From: Chloroflexota bacterium
GTDB taxonomy: Bacteria > Chloroflexota > Limnocylindria > Limnocylindrales > CSP1-4
DNA: 10,663 nt
Reading direction: 5' to 3'
NCBI GenBank assembly: GCA_021785115.1
Contig: JAJYGO010000138.1
Location: 1 to 10,663 of the forward strand
Positions 1 through 5,213 of the stretch are shown here, piece after piece; position 1 is the first letter of the stretch; each line of letters starts with the position of its first letter. Position numbers and translations under genes: made by a program. The notes beneath the pieces are model-generated. The model had not been told where the DNA came from and did not search any database. It saw only the letters and a program-made list of their open reading frames with translations.

Positions 1-9
1 GGGCAACTC

Positions 10-25
10 GGAGGGCTAGCCCTCC
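10..25. repeat. 16-bp perfect palindrome
   Basis: GGAGGGCTAGCCCTCC reads the same on both strands and could form a GC-rich hairpin. It lies 19 bases beyond the point where the tRNA-Gly similarity stops (reading the minus strand). It may be a stem of whatever interrupted the tRNA, a terminator, or chance. No T-run follows on either strand. Confidence 0.4.
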
Positions 26-43
26 GGCAGGGTCACGCTTTCG

Positions 44-81
44 TTGGGAAGCAGACACTCTGCCAGCTGAGTTACTCCCGC
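44..81 (-). tRNA. tRNA-Gly(CCC), 5' half only (nucleotides 1-38)
   Basis: On the minus strand the sequence gives a canonical tRNA 5' half: acceptor strand GCGGGAG, U8-A9, D stem ACTC/GAGT with an AGCTGGCA loop, G26, anticodon 5' stem TCTGC and loop TTCCCAA with anticodon CCC. U8, A14, G18-G19 and U33 are all kept. After loop base A38 the sequence should continue GCAGA, but it reads CGAAAG. No T arm (GTTCGA) or 3' acceptor strand (CTCCCGC) follows before the window edge. The fragment is therefore a truncated gene or, since a promoter-like box remains and all signature bases are intact, the 5' part of a gene interrupted in the anticodon loop whose 3' part would lie left of the window. The 3' half is not visible. 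Confidence 0.7.
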
Positions 82-95
82 TCGGGAGGACGCGA
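44..95 (-). repeat. 52-bp direct repeat, copy 1 (tRNA half plus leader)
   Basis: This segment matches 1865-1916 at 48 of 52 positions in the same orientation. The repeat covers the tRNA-Gly 5' half and about 14 bases of leader. It ends at the anticodon-loop boundary on one side and fades in the leader on the other. The two copies bracket about 1.8 kb that carries the DUF4242 gene and the HTH/PIN cassette. They could be attachment-site-like scars or products of duplication. Confidence 0.75.
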
Positions 96-100
96 TTGTA
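95..100 (-). promoter_or_regulatory. -10-like box of the tRNA-Gly fragment
   Basis: On the minus strand TACAAT lies 13 bases before the first tRNA nucleotide, a usual place for a tRNA promoter -10 box. I see no good -35 hexamer 16-18 bases further upstream. The corresponding place in copy 2 reads GGGATT, so only copy 1 keeps this box. Confidence 0.4.
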
Positions 101-307
101 GCGCGGCGCGGGGAACGCGGGCGGCACGTCGTTCCCAGCGTCGGTGGGCCGGGCCTTCCCCCGCGACCGCTCGGGTCGCCTTCCTGGTCCCGCCGGCTCT
201 GCTCCGCTGGCACCGCGAGCCCGCGGGGAGGAAGTGAACGCGCCAGCCCGACGGCCGCCTCCCGGTCGGGTCGGCCTCGAGCGTCGAGCGCACGTGGCCA
301 TGCGTCT
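101..307. other. Non-coding GC-rich stretch
   Basis: No reading frame here has a credible start, ribosome site or recognisable protein. The open frames translate to Arg/Pro/Gly-rich low-complexity sequence typical of GC-rich shadows. I see no RNA gene in it. Confidence 0.5.
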
Positions 308-341
308 CGGCGGGCGGGCCGTCTTCGGGCCGCGCCCGCCG
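308..341 (-). terminator. GC-rich hairpin downstream of the DUF4242 gene
   Basis: CGGCGGGCG (308-316) pairs perfectly with CGCCCGCCG (333-341). Inside it GGCC (317-320) pairs with GGCC (328-331), leaving a 7-base loop and one bulged base. It begins 10 bases past the stop codon of the minus-strand gene ending at 352. There is no U-tract, so it would be a hairpin-only or processing-type terminator. Confidence 0.45.
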
Positions 342-351
342 AAACGCGGTC

Positions 352-627
352 CTAGGCGTGGGCCGGGACCTCGACCTCCGGCTCGAGCCTCCCGGCCGCG
401 GGGTCGAACCGGCGGACCTCGTGGATCTCATCGACGGGGATCCCGTACTTGAGGAAGAGGTCCGCGAGGGTCTGCCTCGTGGGCGCCTCCCACTGGCAGT
501 ACGTCTTCATGTCGCCGTAGGAGATGAGGGTGTCGTGCCACAGCACGCCATCGGGCATCGGCTCCCGCGCGAGCGGGGCGAGCTGCTCCTCGGGGAAGGC
601 GACGGGGTGGACGGCGACGAACCGCAT
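352..627 (-). CDS. DUF4242 / SCO4226-like small protein
   Basis: The product is a 91-residue soluble protein. The central part, GVLWHDTLISYG then KTYCQWEAP (residues 27-49), followed by a helix and GIPVDEIHEVRRFDP (62-75), is the pattern of the DUF4242 family, a small ferredoxin-like fold that includes the nickel-binding Streptomyces protein SCO4226. Possible ligands visible are His31, Cys44 and Glu47; whether this protein binds metal is not known. The start chosen is the ATG at 627, because AGGAGG sits 9 bases before it. An in-frame ATG 21 bases upstream overlaps that ribosome site and is rejected. It is transcribed away from the HTH/PIN cassette and is probably a single-gene unit. Family assignment is by recognition of the motif, without a search. 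Confidence 0.75.
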   Translation of the reverse strand: MRFVAVHPVAFPEEQLAPLAREPMPDGVLWHDTLISYGDMKTYCQWEAPTRQTLADLFLKYGIPVDEIHEVRRFDPAAGRLEPEVEVPAHA

Positions 628-852
628 GGACGATGACCTCCTAGTCATGCCTCAGCTGTGCGGGTCGGTCTCGCCAGTGGCTCCGCGCGACCCCGGCGGC
701 CGGGGTGTGGGCCGCGCGTCCATGCCCCCTGCGCTGCCCGTCAGGCTGCGCCGCCGCCCGAGGCGAGTCCAGAGGCGGAGGTCGCGAAGTGTCGACCGGG
801 GTGGCGCTCAGGTGTGCCGGCGGTCCGAGGCGGTCGGCGGGACTCCTCAGGT

Positions 853-880
853 TTGACATATTTGAGTCCCGCCTTATCCT
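853..880 (+). promoter_or_regulatory. Promoter of the HTH/PIN cassette
   Basis: TTGACA (853-858) is a perfect -35 hexamer. TATCCT (875-880) is a fair -10 box, 16 bases downstream. Transcription would start near 887, giving a leader of about 28 bases that contains the ribosome site AGGAG (903-907). The box lies in a short AT-richer island (851-880) in otherwise very GC-rich DNA. Confidence 0.6.
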
Positions 881-914
881 GTCACGACCAGCCACCCCCG
901 TCAGGAGACGTGCA

Positions 915-1307
915 GTGTCGGCCACCCGGATCGTGCTGACCGAGCAGGACAGGGAGACGGTTCGCGCCGCGCTGCCGGCAGTGCGGCGCACCTCGCCCGA
1001 GGCCGCGGCCATCATCGGCCGGCTGCTGCGCGCGACGGCCGAGCCGGCCGGCCCGGGCACCGCGGCGTTCGCGTCCGTCCGGGAGGTCGCCGCGGCCTTC
1101 GCCGTCACCGAGCAGACCGTCAGGAACTGGGTGGACCGCGGCTGGCTCCCGGGGAGCCGGCGGGTTGGGCGCGGCCCCCGCCGCATCCCGCGCTCGGTCC
1201 TGGCCTCGGCCGAGGCCCTGGCCCAGCCGCGCCCGCCGGCCCCCGACCTCAGGCCGGCCGAGGTCGACGCGATCCTGTCCAGCCCCCGCCGCAGGGTGGC
1301 CAAGTAG
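915..1307 (+). CDS. HTH (excisionase/MerR-like) DNA-binding protein, putative antitoxin
   Basis: The product is a 130-residue protein. Residues 53-97 form a winged-helix-type DNA-binding domain of the HTH_17/excisionase kind: ASVREVAAAFAVTEQTVRNWVDRG (first helix, turn, recognition helix), then WLPGSRRVGRGPRRIPRSVL (wing and closing helix). The first 50 residues are a helical acidic/Ala-rich segment, and a Pro-rich link leads to a basic C-terminal tail (SSPRRRVAK). The GTG at 915 is chosen because AGGAG lies 7 bases upstream; the frame is open further back but without family-like sequence. It is the first gene of a two-gene operon, 3 bases before the PIN gene. By analogy with small HTH-toxin pairs it is likely an antitoxin and autorepressor, which is inference from order and size. 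A standalone excisionase-like regulator is the alternative. Confidence 0.75.
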   Translation: MSATRIVLTEQDRETVRAALPAVRRTSPEAAAIIGRLLRATAEPAGPGTAAFASVREVAAAFAVTEQTVRNWVDRGWLPGSRRVGRGPRRIPRSVLASAEALAQPRPPAPDLRPAEVDAILSSPRRRVAK

Positions 1308-1310
1308 GCG

Positions 1311-1781
1311 GTGGCCGCCCGGCCGCGCCCCATCGTCATCGTCGACACGAGCGTCTTCCTGGCGGACGCCATGTCGACGACAGGCGCCGCCGCGGCCTCG
1401 CAGGCCCTCGCCATCCTGCCGGCCGTCGCGCACGTCGTCCTGTGCGACGAGATCCGCCAGGAGCCCGACGAGAAGCTGACCGGTCGCCTCGGCTGGACGG
1501 GGGCGCAGATCCTCGCGCGATACGGCCCGGTCTTCGACGCCGCGGTGTGGGTCACGCCGGTGGCCGAGGAGTCCTGGCACCTCGGGGTCGTCCAGGGGGA
1601 CCCGGGCGACACCATGCTCCCCCGGGCCGCCGAGGCGGTCTTCACCGAGCGCCCCGACTTGATCGACGCCGACCAGGGCCGCTTCGTCGTGAGCCAGAAC
1701 ACGAGGGACCTCGTGCCAGGCAGCAGCTACGCCTCGTTCCTGTTCGTGACGGCCCGCGAGCTGCTCGACCGGCTCAGGTAG
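1311..1781 (+). CDS. PIN-domain protein, putative ribonuclease toxin
   Basis: This 156-residue protein has the PIN nuclease outline. A first strand ends in IVIVDTSVFLADA (Asp12, the usual first metal ligand). The acidic stretch CDEIRQE (residues 45-51, Glu47 or Glu51) follows. GDTMLPRAAEAV (99-110, Asp100) is the third acidic position, and FVVSQNTRDL (125-134) replaces the usual (V)TND(R)DF end motif with Asn130/Asp133. PIN toxins of VapBC-type modules cleave RNA using Mg2+ held by these acids. The start is the GTG at 1311, 3 bases after the antitoxin stop codon. Only a weak CAGGG ribosome site precedes it, so coupling to the upstream gene is likely. The pairing with an excisionase-like HTH partner instead of an AbrB or RHH antitoxin is less usual. 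RNase activity is inferred. Confidence 0.72.
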   Translation: MAARPRPIVIVDTSVFLADAMSTTGAAAASQALAILPAVAHVVLCDEIRQEPDEKLTGRLGWTGAQILARYGPVFDAAVWVTPVAEESWHLGVVQGDPGDTMLPRAAEAVFTERPDLIDADQGRFVVSQNTRDLVPGSSYASFLFVTARELLDRLR

Positions 1782-1864
1782 CGCCCGCGCCCGGCGGCAG
1801 CCGCTGACTGGGGTCGGATCGGGAGGGAGGCCACGAGGGGAGCGGGGCGCCGGGAGGCCGAGAC

Positions 1865-1902
1865 TTGGGGAGCAGACGCTCTGCCAGCTGAGTTGCTCCC
1901 GC
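1865..1902 (-). pseudogene. Degenerate tRNA-Gly(CCC) 5' half, second copy
   Basis: This is the same nucleotides 1-38 as at 44-81, but decayed. U8 has become C, the D stem pairs ACTC with GAGC (one mismatch), and the invariant U33 before the CCC anticodon is C. After loop base A38 the minus strand reads GTCTC in place of GCAGA, and there is no T arm or 3' acceptor strand. It cannot make a functional tRNA. It starts about 80 bases after the PIN gene, like the far end of a mobile cassette. Confidence 0.7.
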
Positions 1903-1916
1903 TCGGGAGGACCCGA
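1865..1916 (-). repeat. 52-bp direct repeat, copy 2
   Basis: It matches 44-95 with four substitutions and no gaps. Three are A/G changes inside the tRNA part and one is G/C in the leader. See copy 1. Confidence 0.75.
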
Positions 1917-2063
1917 ATCCCACCGCCGGCCGACGACGGGCTCAAGGTGCGGCTCCAGCCTTGGGTCCGCCGACCGCCGAGTGGTCGGTGGCCCAGCCCT
2001 CGCGATGGCGTGAGCGCAGGGTGGTGGCCGGCCCCGCCCCACCCCCGCGAGCGGAGCGTCGCG

Positions 2064-2516
2064 TCAGCGGCCGAGCCCCGAGGCCCATCCGGACCGCGTC
2101 GGGATCAGGTCGGACACGACGAGCGACACGACGGAGATCACGAGCGAGCCCAGGAGCGCGGCCTCGACCGCCGGCACGTCGAGCCGGGGCGGGAAGCCGC
2201 CCACGCGGAGCCCGAGCGAGAGTGCGTCGGCGAGGCCCGCCAGGAGCAGCAGCAGCGCCGCGTTGATGACCCAGCTGAACAGCCCCAAGGTCGCGAGCCG
2301 CGCCGGCAGGGAGATCGCCTTGAGCATCGGCTTGAGGTAGGCGCCGAGCACCCCGAAGAGCACCGCGGCGGCGGCGAGCTTCCACCACTCGCCCGACGGA
2401 AAGGTCTCCGCCGCCGGGAAGCGGATGCCGGGCACGAGCCGGACGGCGACCCAGAGGGCGATCGCATCCGCCGCGATGAGGGTCGCCAGATGGGCGCTTC
2501 GGCTGTTGCGATTCAT
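2064..2516 (-). CDS. Phage holin family IV (YvlD-like) membrane protein
   Basis: This 150-residue integral membrane protein has four hydrophobic segments at about residues 9-30, 47-64, 76-100 and 117-138. The core AYLKPMLKAISLPARLATLGLFSWVINAALLLL (59-91) is the signature of the PF04020 group (mycobacteriophage holin 4 superfamily, B. subtilis YvlD-like). Members are found in most bacteria as ordinary chromosomal membrane proteins, so the word holin does not imply a prophage. ATG at 2516 follows GGAG at 10 bases. Its start faces the nrtR-like gene with a 187-base spacer between. The C-terminal tail (PTRSGWASGLGR) is short and basic. Function in this family is unclear; envelope stress has been suggested for YvlD-type proteins. 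Confidence 0.82.
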   Translation of the reverse strand: MNRNSRSAHLATLIAADAIALWVAVRLVPGIRFPAAETFPSGEWWKLAAAAVLFGVLGAYLKPMLKAISLPARLATLGLFSWVINAALLLLLAGLADALSLGLRVGGFPPRLDVPAVEAALLGSLVISVVSLVVSDLIPTRSGWASGLGR

Positions 2517-2645
2517 ACGGACTGGTCTCCATGGCGAATGCCTTCCACATCCTTCCTACCCGCCGACTGATCGCGGACGGGCAACGTTCGGCGCCGGCCG
2601 CGCCGCAGGCGCGTTGCAGATCCCCAGCCCCCGCACGGCAGGCAC

Positions 2646-2674
2646 TTGACAGGCTTAGATGCAAGGAGCATAAA
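2646..2674 (+). promoter_or_regulatory. Promoter of the nrtR-like gene
   Basis: TTGACA (2646-2651) and CATAAA (2669-2674) are spaced by 17 bases. The -10 lies inside the double operator described below, so a bound repressor would block RNA polymerase. The ribosome site GGAGGT (2693-2698) ends 5 bases before the ATG. Confidence 0.65.
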
Positions 2675-2691
2675 TGCATTAGGCATCTAAG
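2654..2691. promoter_or_regulatory. Double mirrored operator, likely autoregulatory NrtR site
   Basis: CTTAGATGC (2654-2662) is inverted as GCATCTAAG (2683-2691), and GCAT-AA-ATGC (2668-2677) sits on the same centre. Read differently, two copies of ATGC-N5-GCAT (2659-2671 and 2674-2686) lie 15 bases apart, each with one strong outer half TTAGATGC and one weaker inner half. It overlaps the promoter of the downstream regulator, so self-repression is the natural reading. The match to any published NrtR site was not checked. Confidence 0.65.
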
Positions 2692-2703
2692 TGGAGGTGG
2701 TGT

Positions 2704-3465
2704 ATGGACCAGACCGCGGCCGCGCAGGACGAGCTCGCCTTCCTCGCCGCCTACGACGCGTCGGTGTACGCCCGCCCGTCGGTCGCGGTGGATGTCGCGC
2801 TCCTCACGGTCGCGCGCGGCTCGCTGCAGACGCTCCTGGTCCAGCGCGCCGGCCAGCCGCAGCAGGGCCGCTGGGCGCTCCCGGGCGGGTTCGTGGCGAT
2901 CGACGAGTCGCTCGACGCGGCGGCGGCCCGGGTCCTGGCCGCGAAGGCCGGGCTCGAGGACGTCTTCAGCGAGCAGCTGTACACGTTCGGCGAGCCGGGC
3001 CGCGACCCGCGCACGCGCGTGATCAGCGTCGTCTACTTCGCCCTGGTGGAGCCGGGTCGGCTCGAGCGCGCCGTCGAAGCCCGGGGCGACCGCCAGCTCG
3101 CGCTGGCCACGCTGGAGGTGGCGGCAAACGGCCGCGTGCGGGGCGTGCGCGCCGTCGGCCCGGGCGGCGCCGAGCTCCCGCTCGCGTTCGACCACGCCGC
3201 CATCCTCGCGACCGCCGTCGAGCGCGTCCGCGGCAAGCTCGACTACGCGCCGATCGGCTTCGAGCTGCTGCCCGGGGCGTTCACCCTGCTCGAGCTCCGG
3301 CGCGTGCACGAGGCAGTCCTCGGCCGGCCGCTCAACAAGGACTCGTTCCGGCGCAAGGTGATCGACCGCGGCCTCGTGGAGCCCACCGGCGACCGCGCGA
3401 CCGGCCTCGGCCACCGCCCGCCCGAGCTGTACCGGTTCGCGCGGCCCGCAGAGGCGGACCGGTGA
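2704..3465 (+). CDS. nrtR: NrtR-family transcriptional regulator (degenerate Nudix + winged helix)
   Basis: The product has 253 residues. The N-terminal part (about 25-160) is a Nudix fold: PSVAVDVALLTV, LLVQRAGQPQQGRWALPGGFV, and the Nudix box at residues 62-84. The C-terminal part (about 170-245) is the winged helix typical of NrtR: PIGFELLPGAFTLLELRRVHEAVLG, then LNKDSFRRKVIDRGLVEPTG. In the box the consensus REUxEExGU reads RVLAAKAGL, so all three catalytic glutamates are replaced; the domain should bind an ADP-ribose-type ligand without hydrolysing it. NrtR proteins repress NAD synthesis or salvage and sugar genes and are released by ADP-ribose. No NAD gene is adjacent, so the target other than itself is unknown. 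ATG at 2704 has a strong GGAGGT site. Confidence 0.87.
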   Translation: MDQTAAAQDELAFLAAYDASVYARPSVAVDVALLTVARGSLQTLLVQRAGQPQQGRWALPGGFVAIDESLDAAAARVLAAKAGLEDVFSEQLYTFGEPGRDPRTRVISVVYFALVEPGRLERAVEARGDRQLALATLEVAANGRVRGVRAVGPGGAELPLAFDHAAILATAVERVRGKLDYAPIGFELLPGAFTLLELRRVHEAVLGRPLNKDSFRRKVIDRGLVEPTGDRATGLGHRPPELYRFARPAEADR

Positions 3466-3480
3466 CCGGCCCCGCCCCGC

Positions 3481-3496
3481 GCCGGCAACGGCCGGC
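3481..3496 (+). terminator. Small hairpin after the nrtR-like gene
   Basis: GCCGGC (3481-3486), loop AACG, GCCGGC (3491-3496), 15 bases after the stop codon. The stem is only 6 bp and no T-run follows, so this is a weak candidate. Confidence 0.3.
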
Positions 3497-3548
3497 ATCA
3501 ACCAACTCGGCGCCGTCGAGTACCGTCCGGAGGTGGAGTCGTGAATGC

Positions 3549-3568
3549 GCGGGGCACCGGCGCCCCGC
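3549..3568. terminator. Hairpin between convergent genes
   Basis: GCGGGGC (3549-3555) pairs with GCCCCGC (3562-3568) around a 6-base loop. It lies between the plus-strand regulator ending at 3465 and the minus-strand gene ending at 3642, where a bidirectional terminator would be expected. No T-run on either side. Confidence 0.3.
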
Positions 3569-3641
3569 CGGGCCAGGTGACCAGGACCGGGGGGCACGGC
3601 GCCCGGAGCCGCCGGCGCCCCTCACGGGGCCGCCGCGCGGG

Positions 3642-3842
3642 TCATCGGCGGCCCTCCGGGTCGCGCGGGTCGGGGTGGCGACCCTCCAGGCACGCCGCGC
3701 ACTCGTCGTCGGGCCACTCGGCCAGCCGCCCGCAGCCGCACCAGCACTCGCACGGGCGGTCGTCGTCGAGGAAGCCCGAGCTGCCGAGGAATACGGCGCC
3801 CTCGGGGCTCGCCGGATCGAGGATGTCGTCCAGGTCGAACAT
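3642..3842 (-). CDS. Small cysteine-rich protein, putative zinc-binding
   Basis: I do not recognise the family. The 66-residue product has an acidic N-terminal half (MFDLDDILDP, then DDD at 26-28), a cysteine cluster CECWCGC (Cys31, 33, 35, 37), and CAAC (Cys48, Cys51) followed by His56. The spacing suggests one or two bound Zn2+ ions or a small metal cluster. ATG at 3842 is preferred because GAGG lies 8 bases before it; an in-frame GTG/ATG extension to 3896 would run through the inverted repeat of the presumed promoter. It lies 102 bases downstream of the VWA gene on the same strand, behind a promoter-like element resembling that of merR. A role as accessory factor of the MerR-VWA pair is inference. 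The opposite strand is also open here, but its product is Arg/Ser-rich shadow sequence. Confidence 0.6.
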   Translation of the reverse strand: MFDLDDILDPASPEGAVFLGSSGFLDDDRPCECWCGCGRLAEWPDDECAACLEGRHPDPRDPEGRR

Positions 3843-3861
3843 GCCCATCACCTCGGCGCCA

Positions 3862-3900
3862 ACCCTAGCGGCCCCGCGTGACACCTCTGCTGTCACGCGG
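3862..3900 (-). promoter_or_regulatory. Promoter/operator before the Cys-rich gene
   Basis: A perfect 10-bp inverted repeat, CCGCGTGACA (3874-3883) and TGTCACGCGG (3891-3900), surrounds a 7-base centre. On the minus strand its inner half TGTCAC is followed after exactly 10 bases by TAGGGT (3862-3867), a usable -10 box 19 bases before the ATG. The merR promoter has TGTCAC-N10-TAGGAT. A normal -35 at 17 bases is lacking, so an activator may be needed. The same repeat could serve as terminator hairpin of the VWA transcript, though without a T-run. Confidence 0.5.
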
Positions 3901-3944
3901 CCACCCGCCCGCAGCCCGACGAGGCCCGAGGGCGCTCGCGGCCC

Positions 3945-5213
3945 TCAGCGCTCGCGGCGGAACACCGCGCCGTCGGAGCCTCGGGACTTGAGGGAGAGCG
4001 TGCTCCTCGCGTAGGCGACCTTGCGGTCCATCTCGGGCCGCGCCACGGCCCACGCATCCGCCTCGCGCTCGAGCTCCGCGACGAGCCCGCGCAGGACGGG
4101 GTCAGACCCCGCATAGGCGCGGGTCCGCCGCGCCACCCCCTGCAGCGCCGAGCGCGCCTCGTCCCACGCCCCGCGTCGGTTGAGCTCGACCGCCTCGCGG
4201 CGGGCCCGGTCGGCGTAGGCCTGGGCGACGGCCCGGTCGACCTCGCGGTCGCGCTCCTGGCCGTCGTTGGCGTGGCCCGGGGCGAATGTCCAGGTGAGCG
4301 TGGCGGAGCCGGCGAGCCGGCCGTCGCGGTCGGCGAGCGATAGCTCCGCGCCGATCTCGCGGCCCACCTCGCCGAGCGGGAAGCCGATCGCGAGGACGAG
4401 CCGGACGACCTGGTCGGCGACGAGGTCGCCGAGGTGGACGATCGAGGTCCGAGAGGTCGCCTCGACCGGGAACGGCGACAGGCACTCGACGCGCAGCCCC
4501 TCCGGCCCGGCGATGCGCAGCTCGACGCCGCGCGCGGTCACCTCGAGCAGCTCGCCGACCTCGCGGCCGATGAGCGCCGGGATCTCCCCGGGCGTGCCGA
4601 TGAAGCGGAAGGCGCCGCCGCCGGCGTCGGCCATCCCCGCGAGCAGCCCCTCGTCGAAGTCGAGGCCGACCCCGAACGTCGAGGTGCTGACGCCCCGGGC
4701 GCGGAGCTCGCCCGCGTGGTGGTTGAGCTCCGCCGGGTGGGTGATCCCGACATTGGCGAGGCCGTCGGTGAGCAGCAGGACCCGGTTCACCGCCTCGGGG
4801 TCGAGCTCGGACGCGACCTGCTCGGCCCCGCGCAGCCAACCGCCGCCGAGGTCGGTCGACCCGCGGGGCTCGACCTGCCCCAGCGCCCGGAGGGCGTCGG
4901 CCCTGGCGTCGGCGGTGGCGGGCCGGCCGGGCGCGACGACGTCGACCTGCTCGTCGTAGACGACGACGGAGAAGCGGTCCGTGGGGGCGAGGCGGCCGAT
5001 GCCGTCCCGCACCGCCTGCGCCGCGAGCGTGAACTTGTCGCGCGCGCCCATCGACCCGGAGCGGTCGAGCACGAAGGCGACGTTGACCCGCGGGCGGACG
5101 GCAGCCGCGCTCGCGGGCGGGGCCGTGACCTCGGCGAGGACGTAGCGGGTGGAGTGGTGGACGGCGCGGATGAGCCGCCGGTCGGCGCGGGCGGCGAGTG
5201 TCTGTTCGGTCAT
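3945..5213 (-). CDS. VWA-domain protein, cytoplasmic
   Basis: This is a 422-residue protein with no signal peptide. After a short N-terminal beta segment (RLIRAVHHSTRYVLAEVTAP), a von Willebrand factor A domain spans about 43-215. Its metal-ion-dependent adhesion site is complete: DRSGS (Asp50, Ser52, Ser54), Thr120 in GSTDLGGG, and Asp150 in LLLTDGLAN. A beta-rich region follows (about 225-320), then a Glu/Arg-rich helical C-terminus (330-422) that includes a TPR-like stretch (AVELNRRGAWDEARSALQGVARR). VWA domains bind partner proteins through Mg2+. Proteins of this architecture resemble the YfbK/Ca-activated chloride-channel-homolog group, but a channel role is not supported. ATG at 5213 has GGAGG 7 bases upstream and overlaps the merR stop as ATGA, so translation is coupled. 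The cellular role is unknown. Confidence 0.82.
   Translation of the reverse strand: MTEQTLAARADRRLIRAVHHSTRYVLAEVTAPPASAAAVRPRVNVAFVLDRSGSMGARDKFTLAAQAVRDGIGRLAPTDRFSVVVYDEQVDVVAPGRPATADARADALRALGQVEPRGSTDLGGGWLRGAEQVASELDPEAVNRVLLLTDGLANVGITHPAELNHHAGELRARGVSTSTFGVGLDFDEGLLAGMADAGGGAFRFIGTPGEIPALIGREVGELLEVTARGVELRIAGPEGLRVECLSPFPVEATSRTSIVHLGDLVADQVVRLVLAIGFPLGEVGREIGAELSLADRDGRLAGSATLTWTFAPGHANDGQERDREVDRAVAQAYADRARREAVELNRRGAWDEARSALQGVARRTRAYAGSDPVLRGLVAELEREADAWAVARPEMDRKVAYARSTLSLKSRGSDGAVFRRER

Noticed and set aside
194..216. Similarity of GGCTCTGCTCCGCTGGCACC-type sequence here to 8299-8321
   Set aside because: About 20 of 23 bases agree, but the segment is short, GC-rich and not extended on either side; chance or composition is the simplest reading.
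882..2042. Long minus-strand frame of 386 codons across the HTH/PIN genes
   Set aside because: It is the antisense of two recognisable proteins, Arg/Gly/Pro-rich with no family motif, and open only because of GC-biased codon use. The shifted frame at 641-1702 is likewise rejected.
2064..2516. Prophage signature because of a holin-family protein
   Set aside because: This holin-named family is mostly ordinary chromosomal membrane proteins, and no endolysin, capsid, terminase or integrase gene is in the window.
3541..4014. Plus-strand frame starting at GTG with a good GGAGG site 7 bases upstream
   Set aside because: The start looks real, but the product is Arg/Ser/Pro-rich with no domain and overlaps the whole Cys-rich gene and the end of the VWA gene. 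The minus-strand reading has better protein character. A short peptide from this start cannot be ruled out.
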